Program-made: the position numbers and the translations under genes
Shown: positions 1 to 5,154 of the stretch, in pieces
Position numbering within the stretch: position 1 is the stretch's first letter
Layout: every line of letters starts with the position of its first letter
Source: Candidatus Tayloriibacteriota bacterium
Lineage (GTDB): Bacteria; Patescibacteriota; Minisyncoccia; Phycocordibacterales; PALSA-1337
Reading direction: 5' to 3'
NCBI GenBank assembly: GCA_026395095.1
Contig: JAPLZI010000065.1
Coordinates: 1 to 8,350 of the forward strand
Length of the DNA: 8,350 nucleotides
Notes under the pieces: model-generated
What the model was told of the DNA's origin: nothing
The model's input: only the letters and a program-made list of their open reading frames with translations
The model's database searches: none

Positions 1-894
1 CTTACTGTGTCTGCTGACCCTATCGCTGCTGATCGATCGTTTGCGAAGGCAGTTGCTCTCAGTCCGCTGGATATATACTGGCAGGCTCGAGCCGAGGCTG
101 GAATATCTTACGCAAACCAGCTACTAGGAATGATCACGGCAACATCAACGGCTTCCACTTCAAGCGCCATCGTGGCTTCTGCTAGCGAAGTCGTCAACAA
201 GTCCATCGAATACTCGAATAACGCTATCATGTCTGATGTGGATAACTATAACAACTATGTATCACAAGCTCGCGTAGCTGAACTGGCTACGGCGATGAAG
301 ATGCAAAAGGCCTACGAATCCGCAGTTGCAGCTTACTCAAATGCTATCGGACGCAATCCAGGCAATCCTTCCATTTATCTGAACTTGGCTCGTCTCTATG
401 CATCACAAAACAAGCTGGACGAATCGATACAGGCTATCGGTGCCGCGCTTCAGGTCAAATCTAATTATCTAGATGCTGTTTACCTGCTGTCACAAGTATA
501 TGCAGCAAAGGGCAACATTGCCGACGCTATCACCGCCGCACAGTTTGCGATCCAGCTCAATCCAGAAAATGCTCTGCTTCACTTCCAGCTAGGACTTCTT
601 CAGTACAACAAGCCGGATTATGCAGGTGCTGTCACATCATTCACGCAGGCACTCAAACTTAGTCCAAATTACGCCAATGCCCAGTACTTCCTAGGACTTA
701 GCCAAGCTCGCCTCAACAAGACGGCCCTCGCTCTTGCTGAATTTGAGAAATTGGCGGCGTCAAATCCTGATAATAAGGAAGTTGCGCTTATCGTCTCGAC
801 ACTCCGATCCGGCAAATCGATATTTAGCTCCGGTCCTCAAGCAAAAGCCGCTCGCCCAGAAAGCAGAACTACGCCGCCGATTAAGCAGAACTAA
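1..894 (+). CDS. TPR-repeat protein, C-terminal part (5' end outside window)
   Basis: The frame is open from base 1 (CTT ACT GTG...) to TAA at 892-894, so the GTG at base 7 is probably internal and the gene begins upstream. At least four tetratricopeptide units with a 34-residue period run from about base 364 to 771. Each has the usual W/Y-L-G/A-Y-A-F-A-P pattern, for example NPGNPSIYLNLARLY, NPENALLHFQLGLLQY and SPNYANAQYFLGLSQA. A degenerate helical region lies before them (about 220-360), and a basic, Pro-rich tail follows. There is no membrane segment in the visible part. From memory, tails of this kind (helical stretch, then four TPRs, then a short basic end) occur at the C-terminus of O-antigen-ligase/Wzy-like membrane proteins in Parcubacteria, so the missing N-terminus may be a glycan polymerase/ligase; a free TPR scaffold protein is the alternative. 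The stop lies two bases before murJ, suggesting one transcript and an envelope role. TPR assignment is firm; the parent protein is inference. Confidence 0.85.
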   Translation, partial: LTVSADPIAADRSFAKAVALSPLDIYWQARAEAGISYANQLLGMITATSTASTSSAIVASASEVVNKSIEYSNNAIMSDVDNYNNYVSQARVAELATAMKMQKAYESAVAAYSNAIGRNPGNPSIYLNLARLYASQNKLDESIQAIGAALQVKSNYLDAVYLLSQVYAAKGNIADAITAAQFAIQLNPENALLHFQLGLLQYNKPDYAGAVTSFTQALKLSPNYANAQYFLGLSQARLNKTALALAEFEKLAASNPDNKEVALIVSTLRSGKSIFSSGPQAKAARPESRTTPPIKQN

Positions 895-896
895 AA

Positions 897-2579
897 ATGG
901 TCAAGAGGTTCATGAAAGTTATTGGCATGGAGATACGCGGCCTGCATGAGGCCGCGTATGTGTTGGCGATATTTGCCCTCGTTTCTCTAATCCTAGCTCT
1001 CATTCGCGACAAGCTTCTGGCTTTCAGTTTCGGTGCGGGAAATATTCTTGACCTTTACTACGCGGCATTCAGAATTCCTGACTTTATCTTTGCTTCGATC
1101 GCGTCATTAGCGTCGGCCTCGATTCTTTTGCCGTTCTTCATCGATCGTTTCGGTAAGAGCGACGAAGAGGGAAAGAGCTTCTCGGATAGCATCTTTACGG
1201 TTTTCTTCGCCGTGATGGCTGTCGTGAGTGTTATCGTGTTTTTCCTCGCTCCGTATATCGTTCCCATTGTTTTGCCCGGGTTCAAGGCACAGCCGGCAGA
1301 GTTGCACATCCTTATTGCCTCCGTGCGGATTATGCTCTTGTCACCGTTCTTCCTAGGCTTGTCAAATCTGTTTTCCAGCTTGACGCAAACGCGTCACCGT
1401 TTCCTCGTATATGCGGCCAGTCCGGTGGTTTATAACATCAGCATAATTCTCGCAGTTGTGTTTGCATACCCGAAGTTCGGTATTCAAGGACTCGCGATGG
1501 GCGTGGCGCTCGGCGCATTTCTGCATATGGCTATCCAGATTCCATTCATGAGCTATGAAGGCTTCATGCCGAAGTTTACGCGTATGATCAACTGGAAAAT
1601 CATGCGCAATATCGTCACAACAGCCTTACCACGTACTGTCACCTTGGGGGCGAATCAGCTCGCTTCCTTCGTACTAGTGTCGTTGGCTTCGCTCATGGCT
1701 ATCGGTTCGATCTCTGTTTTCAACTTTGCCTTCAATCTCCAGTCTGTGTCCCTGACTCTCATAGGGGCGAGCTATTCATCGGCTGTATTTCCGACGCTCT
1801 CAAAGCTTTATTATGAAAATAAGATCAGTGAATTCCTGGAAAAGATGATTACAGCGGCGCGGCACATCATCTTCTGGTCAATGCCACTCACGGTGCTTTT
1901 CGTGGTGTTGCGCGCACAGATCGTGCGGACGGTCTTGGGGGCAGGCGAGTTCAATTGGGCTGACACGCGTCTTACTGCGGCGATGCTGGCGCTCTTTACG
2001 ATCTCTACGATCGGGCAGAGTCTGATCATCCTTTTTGTTAGAGGTTTTTATGCGGAAGGCAAGACATCGAAGCCGTTGGTCATAAATGCCATATCCGCTG
2101 TTACGATCGTCATTCTGGCTTATGGGCTCGACAAGGCATTCTTCGCTTTTCCGACGTTCCGTTTTTTTCTAGAGGATCTCTTGAAGGTGGGAGGTCAGGC
2201 AGGCACGAGTGTGCTGGTTCTCGCGTTGGCTTATTCGATCGGCGTGATACTCAATACTATTCTACATTGGGTTTCCTTCGAGCGGTCATATAAAGGGTTT
2301 ACACGGCCGGTTTTCTCGACGCTGTTCCATAGTTTTGCGGCTTCTGTCGTCATGGGTTATGCCGCGTACCTATCGTTGCAAATATTTGCCGCGACCTTTC
2401 CGCTCTACAAAGTCTGGGGGGTTTTCCTGCAAGGTCTATGCGCCGGTCTTATCGGACTAGTCGTCCTGGTTTTGACTCTTAGAATACTTGAGAATAAAGA
2501 ACTCGTGGAAGTCACTCGTACCCTGCACCGCAAATTCTGGAAGGCGGCGGTGCCACCGGCGGAGGTGGAGCATTTGTAG
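897..2579 (+). CDS. murJ: MurJ-like lipid II flippase (MOP/MVF superfamily)
   Basis: This 560-residue polytopic membrane protein has about 14 hydrophobic segments. MurJ flips lipid II, the peptidoglycan precursor, across the cytoplasmic membrane. Family landmarks are RDKLLAFSFGAG (37-48), D52, YAAFRIPDF (55-63), a loop ending PGFK near 130, VVYNISII (177-184), FPTLSKLYYE (298-307) and VRGFYAEGKTSKP (381-393), matching the E. coli GFYSRQDIKTP region. By eye alignment with E. coli MurJ recalled from memory, R24 is kept as R37, but R18, R52 and R270 fall on L31, F65 and N280. It is longer than the usual ~510 residues, partly through a loop around 411-435 and a charged C-terminal tail. ATG 897 is the first possible start, two bases after the TPR gene; ATG 912 has AAGAGG only three bases upstream and is an alternative, as is ATG 927. 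None has a well-spaced Shine-Dalgarno site, so translational coupling to the upstream gene is likely. Other MOP flippases such as Wzx are less likely. Confidence 0.9.
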   Translation: MVKRFMKVIGMEIRGLHEAAYVLAIFALVSLILALIRDKLLAFSFGAGNILDLYYAAFRIPDFIFASIASLASASILLPFFIDRFGKSDEEGKSFSDSIFTVFFAVMAVVSVIVFFLAPYIVPIVLPGFKAQPAELHILIASVRIMLLSPFFLGLSNLFSSLTQTRHRFLVYAASPVVYNISIILAVVFAYPKFGIQGLAMGVALGAFLHMAIQIPFMSYEGFMPKFTRMINWKIMRNIVTTALPRTVTLGANQLASFVLVSLASLMAIGSISVFNFAFNLQSVSLTLIGASYSSAVFPTLSKLYYENKISEFLEKMITAARHIIFWSMPLTVLFVVLRAQIVRTVLGAGEFNWADTRLTAAMLALFTISTIGQSLIILFVRGFYAEGKTSKPLVINAISAVTIVILAYGLDKAFFAFPTFRFFLEDLLKVGGQAGTSVLVLALAYSIGVILNTILHWVSFERSYKGFTRPVFSTLFHSFAASVVMGYAAYLSLQIFAATFPLYKVWGVFLQGLCAGLIGLVVLVLTLRILENKELVEVTRTLHRKFWKAAVPPAEVEHL

Positions 2580-2587
2580 GGAGGTTG

Positions 2588-2610
2588 TTGATATTTAACT
2601 TTTTTGATAT
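2588..2610. promoter_or_regulatory. Direct repeat TTGATAT x2, possible operator/promoter of the nuclease cassette
   Basis: TTGATAT occurs at 2588-2594 and again at 2604-2610, 16 bases apart start to start. The second copy continues into the palindrome GATATC. The pair lies in a T-rich gap of only 40 bases between the murJ stop and the small ORF at 2620. A repeated half-site about 1.5 helical turns apart in front of a toxin-antitoxin-like pair is where an autoregulatory antitoxin would bind, but AT-rich sequence gives such repeats by chance. No convincing -35/-10 pair was found. Confidence 0.25.
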
Positions 2611-2619
2611 CATTCAGGC

Positions 2620-2793
2620 ATGAACAAAATGATGATTAAAGAAAAACTCAATAAATTAGAGGCTGAAATCAGTCTGATTAAGGTTAGCTTGTCCAAGCCG
2701 GTTGATTTTACTGTTGATGAAAATAATTGGCTTTCAGTAAAAACTTTTTCAAAAAAGGCTCGTTTGAAAGTCTTCAGGGAGCTGTATGCATAG
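2620..2793 (+). CDS. Small 57-residue protein, putative antitoxin partner of the PIN nuclease
   Basis: ATG 2620 to TAG 2791-2793 gives 57 residues beginning MNKMMIKEKLNKLEAEI and ending KVFRELYA. I do not recognise the family. The N-terminal ~25 residues look like an amphipathic Lys/Glu helix, possibly a coiled coil. A short middle part (KPVDFTVDENNWLSVK) follows, then a basic helix (TFSKKARLKVFRELY). In-frame upstream sequence reaches a TGA at 2605-2607, so the start cannot lie much further 5'; ATG 2629 and 2632 are alternatives. No Shine-Dalgarno is seen before 2620, although AGGGAGG sits at 2578-2584 over the murJ stop. Its last 8 bases overlap the start of the PIN gene, the usual antitoxin-first, coupled layout. 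The proposed role is to bind and block the nuclease and perhaps repress the operon. That role rests on gene order, size and overlap only. Sampled 60-base lines of this cassette are 27-38% GC, against about 53% in murJ. Confidence 0.6.
   Translation: MNKMMIKEKLNKLEAEISLIKVSLSKPVDFTVDENNWLSVKTFSKKARLKVFRELYA
2776..2781 (+). promoter_or_regulatory. Ribosome binding site AGGGAG for the PIN gene
   Basis: AGGGAG ends four bases before ATG 2786 and lies inside the coding sequence of the upstream small ORF. It favours ATG 2786 over the in-frame GTG at 2798. The GTG is directly abutted by AGGAGG (2792-2797), with no spacer. Most other genes in the window lack such a site. Confidence 0.5.
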
Positions 2794-3220
2794 GAGGGTG
2801 GTTTTTGTAGATTCGAGTGTTATCATTACGGCCCTACTTTCTTCCCGGGGAGCAAGTTTTTATATTCTTAACAATTGTTATTATCGCTTGAGGCTTTGTA
2901 TTAATGAATATGTGCTTTCAGAGATTAAAGAAATATGTTCTACAAAATTCAAGAAAAACAAGGGACTTATAAGTCAGTTATTTTTACTGATCGGATTAGC
3001 TCAAATCGAGATTTTGCCTAATCCCCCTAGATTGTCTGTTCAAAAATTATTTGGTTCAATCTCAAGGAATGATGCACCAATCCTAGTATCAGCCTTAGAA
3101 AACTGTGATTATCTACTTACTCTAGACAAGGAGTTTCTCAATGATAAAGTAACTATGGTGGCTCGAAAAAAGCGTTTGATTATTCTGACACCGAAGGAGT
3201 TTTTGGATATTATTAAATAA
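2786..3220 (+). CDS. PIN-domain ribonuclease, putative toxin (COG1569/PIN_3-like)
   Basis: The product has 144 residues, the normal size of a single PIN domain. PIN toxins are Mg/Mn-dependent ribonucleases that cut tRNA, rRNA or mRNA and are held inactive by a co-encoded antitoxin. The acidic residues expected of the active site are visible: D9 in VVFVDSSVIITALLS, E46 in NEYVLSEIKEI, D96 in SRNDAPILVSALE and D114 in YLLTLDKEFL. The C-terminal ILTPKEFLDII matches the (I/V)xTPxEFL ending of the COG1569 family ('putative toxin component, PIN family'). The start ATG overlaps the preceding 57-residue ORF by 8 bases, so the two are surely co-translated. The low GC of the pair and its position between the housekeeping genes murJ and lepA suggest acquisition as a cassette. 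With all four acidic positions present the enzyme looks intact. The fold is confident; the toxin role and the RNA target are inferred. Confidence 0.88.
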   Translation: MHRRVVFVDSSVIITALLSSRGASFYILNNCYYRLRLCINEYVLSEIKEICSTKFKKNKGLISQLFLLIGLAQIEILPNPPRLSVQKLFGSISRNDAPILVSALENCDYLLTLDKEFLNDKVTMVARKKRLIILTPKEFLDIIK

Positions 3221-3240
3221 GAATTGTTTTAACCAAAGTA

Positions 3241-3282
3241 AAAAGGCACCGATTAAGGACGAAACCAGAATAAGTGCCTTTT
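3241..3282 (+). terminator. Terminator-like inverted repeat after the PIN gene
   Basis: AAAAGGCAC (3241-3249) pairs perfectly with GTGCCTTTT (3274-3282), leaving a 24-base loop. The arms carry an A tract upstream and a T tract downstream, the layout of a bidirectional intrinsic terminator, and the repeat begins 20 bases after the PIN stop. The loop is longer than usual and the T run is only four bases, so strength is uncertain. It would separate the nuclease cassette from lepA. Confidence 0.55.
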
Positions 3283-3294
3283 CCTCGTAATAGG

Positions 3295-3300
3295 TATAGT
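3295..3300 (+). promoter_or_regulatory. Candidate -10 box TATAGT in front of lepA
   Basis: TATAGT lies 12 bases before the lepA ATG at 3313, directly downstream of the terminator-like repeat, where a new promoter would be needed. No TTGACA-like -35 is seen 16-18 bases upstream; that interval falls inside the hairpin. If used, it would give a leader of only a few bases, which fits the absence of a Shine-Dalgarno site. Weak evidence. Confidence 0.25.
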
Positions 3301-3312
3301 ATACATTAGCAT

Positions 3313-4431
3313 ATGAAAATGCCAATCGATTCTGCAAATAAACTTAGAAACTTTTCCATCATAGCGCATGTAGACCACGGTAAGTCGACTCTGGCTGACC
3401 GCCTGCTCGAAGTCACCGGAACCATAGAAAAGCGTAAAATGCAGGAGCAAGTCCTCGACTCCATGGAACTCGAACGAGAAAGGGGGATCACCATAAAGAT
3501 GCAGCCTGTGCGCATGGAATATAAGGATTACATTCTGAACCTCATCGACACGCCTGGTCACATAGATTTTTCATATGAAGTCTCGCGATCGCTCAAGGCC
3601 GTTGAAGGCTCGATTCTCCTCGTCGACGCCACGCAAGGTGTGCAGGCCCAGACGCTCACGACGCTCAACATGGCGCGCGAAGCCGGTCTCACTATCATTC
3701 CCGTGGTTTCCAAGATAGATTCGCCTCTAGCACGAACAGAGGAAGTCGTAGCCGAAGTTTGTCAGCTTCTGGAGTGTAGCCCAGAAGAAGTTTTGAAAGT
3801 ATCCGGTAAAACCGGCGAGGGTGTCGTGCATCTTCTGGAGGAAATAATTAGACGAGTTCCGGCTCCAAAGGCAACAGAAGAGACCAATAAATTCCGCTCG
3901 CTCATTTTCGATTTCCAGTACTCAAATCACACCGGTGTCATCGTCTACATTCGAGTCATGAATGGCAGTGTGAAGCGCCACGAAAAGCTTTTATTCAAAG
4001 TGGCAAACAGGGAATTTGAGTCCATAGAGGTTGGTGTATTCAAGCCAGATAATACCCCAGTAGAATCTTTGAGCGCCGGCGAGATTGGCTATATAGTCAC
4101 GGGAATAAAAGAGCCTGGTGTTGCTTCCGTAGGTGACACAATCACTGAACGGGACGATACTCTACCACCATTACCGGGCTACAAGAGTCCACATCCTGTC
4201 GTATGGGCGTCTTTGTATCCTGAATCGCAGGATGACCTATCCTTGCTCCGGCAGGCCCTAGGGCGCCTCCGTCTTTCCGACTCATCTTTTACTTATGAAG
4301 AAGAAGCTTCAGGTACGCTGGGCAAGGGTTATCGTTGCGGTTTTCTCGGCATGTTGCATCTCGAAATAGTCACCGAGAGATTGCACAGAGAATTCAACCT
4401 GGAACTTATCGTTACACAGCCGACGATCTGA
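3313..4431 (+). CDS. lepA: Elongation factor 4 (LepA), N-terminal part, ends prematurely at a frame break
   Basis: These 372 residues cover LepA domains I-III. LepA is a ribosome-associated translational GTPase linked to initiation and back-translocation. Visible motifs are the G1 P-loop AHVDHGKS (18-25), switch I RERGITIK (55-62), G3 DTPGH (79-83), SKID (133-136) at G4 where NKID is expected, and SGK (164-166) at G5 where SAK is usual. The domain III signature RCGFLGMLHLEIVTERL is followed by the family motif LIVTQPTI, and then TGA at 4429-4431. Normal LepA is about 600 residues, so this piece is roughly two thirds. The remainder is encoded immediately downstream in another frame. ATG 3313 gives about seven more N-terminal residues than E. 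coli LepA; ATG 3319 is an alternative, and neither has a Shine-Dalgarno site. The family call is certain. Whether this is a real mutation, an assembly error or a split gene cannot be decided here. Confidence 0.93.
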   Translation: MKMPIDSANKLRNFSIIAHVDHGKSTLADRLLEVTGTIEKRKMQEQVLDSMELERERGITIKMQPVRMEYKDYILNLIDTPGHIDFSYEVSRSLKAVEGSILLVDATQGVQAQTLTTLNMAREAGLTIIPVVSKIDSPLARTEEVVAEVCQLLECSPEEVLKVSGKTGEGVVHLLEEIIRRVPAPKATEETNKFRSLIFDFQYSNHTGVIVYIRVMNGSVKRHEKLLFKVANREFESIEVGVFKPDNTPVESLSAGEIGYIVTGIKEPGVASVGDTITERDDTLPPLPGYKSPHPVVWASLYPESQDDLSLLRQALGRLRLSDSSFTYEEEASGTLGKGYRCGFLGMLHLEIVTERLHREFNLELIVTQPTI

Positions 4432-4997
4432 TCACGCCGCCAAAATATTTGAGCGGGCTCATGAAGTCTTTGTATGACCACGAGGCGGAAGTCATGGCCA
4501 CGGACAACTTTGGCGACACTAGGACGATGTTGACTCTGCGAATGCCACTGCGCGAGCTCATGAGAAACTTTTTTGATGAAATAAAAAGTATATCGTCGGG
4601 GTATGCATCTATCTCGTACGATATTACCGAAAATCGGCTAGCGGATGTAGTTCGATTAGACATTTTGGTTGCAGACGAACCTGTAGCAGCATTTGCGAGA
4701 GTGGTTTCTCGTCGTCGTGTTCCGGAAGAAGCTACGGCTATGGTGGAGAAACTGCATGAGATCATGCCGAGGGAACTATTTACATTCAAGATACAAGGGA
4801 AGGCATTTGGGCGTATTATTTCGTCTACGACTATATCAGGGAAGAAAAAAGATGCGGCGGCGACCTTGTCGGGTGGTGATATAACTAGGAAAATGAAGCT
4901 TCGTGAGAAGCAGAAAGAAGGCCGGAAACGCCTGAAAGCACATGGCTCTGTTAACATTCCCCAGGAGGTGTTTGTGAAGATGATGCGGAATGAGTAA
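4431..4997 (+). CDS. lepA: Elongation factor 4 (LepA), C-terminal part in a shifted frame
   Basis: Homology to LepA resumes at ITPPKYLSGLMKSLY, one codon-phase away from the upstream part, and runs through domain V and the LepA-specific C-terminal domain to TAA 4995-4997. Markers are SISSGYASISYDI, ADVVRLDILVADEPV and the CTD signature LSGGDITRKMKLREKQKEG followed by GSVNIPQEVF. The frame is open upstream to a TTG at 4335, but that upstream stretch is only a shadow of domain III. The first ATG inside the homologous part is 4461, with no clear Shine-Dalgarno site. Compared with E. coli LepA recalled from memory, about 36-39 residues (from VYEV to just before LPQAYLG) are missing between the two parts, so a simple one-base error does not explain the break. 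Codon use and residue conservation in this half look normal, which argues for a recent event or an assembly artefact rather than long decay. It would probably not work as a separate protein. Confidence 0.85.
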   Translation: MTPPKYLSGLMKSLYDHEAEVMATDNFGDTRTMLTLRMPLRELMRNFFDEIKSISSGYASISYDITENRLADVVRLDILVADEPVAAFARVVSRRRVPEEATAMVEKLHEIMPRELFTFKIQGKAFGRIISSTTISGKKKDAAATLSGGDITRKMKLREKQKEGRKRLKAHGSVNIPQEVFVKMMRNE

Positions 4998-5003
4998 GTC
5001 AGT

Positions 5004-5110
5004 AGGAAGTGAGAATGTTTCCTTTTCTCACAAATCCGAATGACGCTAGCCATATAAACTACGGCAGTTTAACTCTCGTTTTGTTCGAAAAAGAAACATT
5101 CTCACTTCCT
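5004..5110. repeat. Long inverted repeat / hairpin element in the lepA downstream gap
   Basis: AGGAAGTGAGAATGTTTC (5004-5021) is the exact reverse complement of GAAACATTCTCACTTCCT (5093-5110). After one mismatch (5022/5092) pairing continues for five more bases (5023-5027 with 5087-5091), giving a 23-of-24 bp stem. The ~59-base loop contains a second small hairpin, TAAACT-ACGGC-AGTTTA (5055-5071), and the palindrome GCTAGC (5045-5050). The element starts seven bases after the lepA stop and ends 44 bases before the next gene. There is no U tract after the stem and no obvious target-site duplication. It could be a MITE-like element, a structured RNA or mRNA 3' end, or an atypical terminator. 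Confidence 0.8.
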
Positions 5111-5154
5111 CTAAAACTCCAACTAGTTATCAACAGTCAGATTTCCATCACACC

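Noticed and set aside
2553..2568. GC-rich hairpin CCACC-GGCGGA-GGTGG at the murJ 3' end as a terminator
   Set aside because: The stem is only 5 bp, lies inside the coding sequence and is not followed by a T tract.
4335..4430. Start of the second lepA frame at TTG 4335
   Set aside because: The residues encoded from 4335 to about 4425 are an out-of-frame shadow of domain III and have no LepA similarity.
4429..4431. TGA in lepA read as sense (alternative genetic code)
   Set aside because: Reading through gives SRRQNI and then another TGA, which is not LepA; the downstream homology is in a different frame. No other in-frame TGA was seen in the genes of the window.
4381..4431. Programmed ribosomal frameshift in lepA
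   Set aside because: No X-XXY-YYZ slippery heptamer is seen before the stop, and frameshifting would not supply the missing 36-39 residues.
5127..5135. TTATCAACA as a DnaA box
   Set aside because: It has one mismatch to TTATNCACA, is a single copy, and no origin-type repeats or dnaA/dnaN genes are present.
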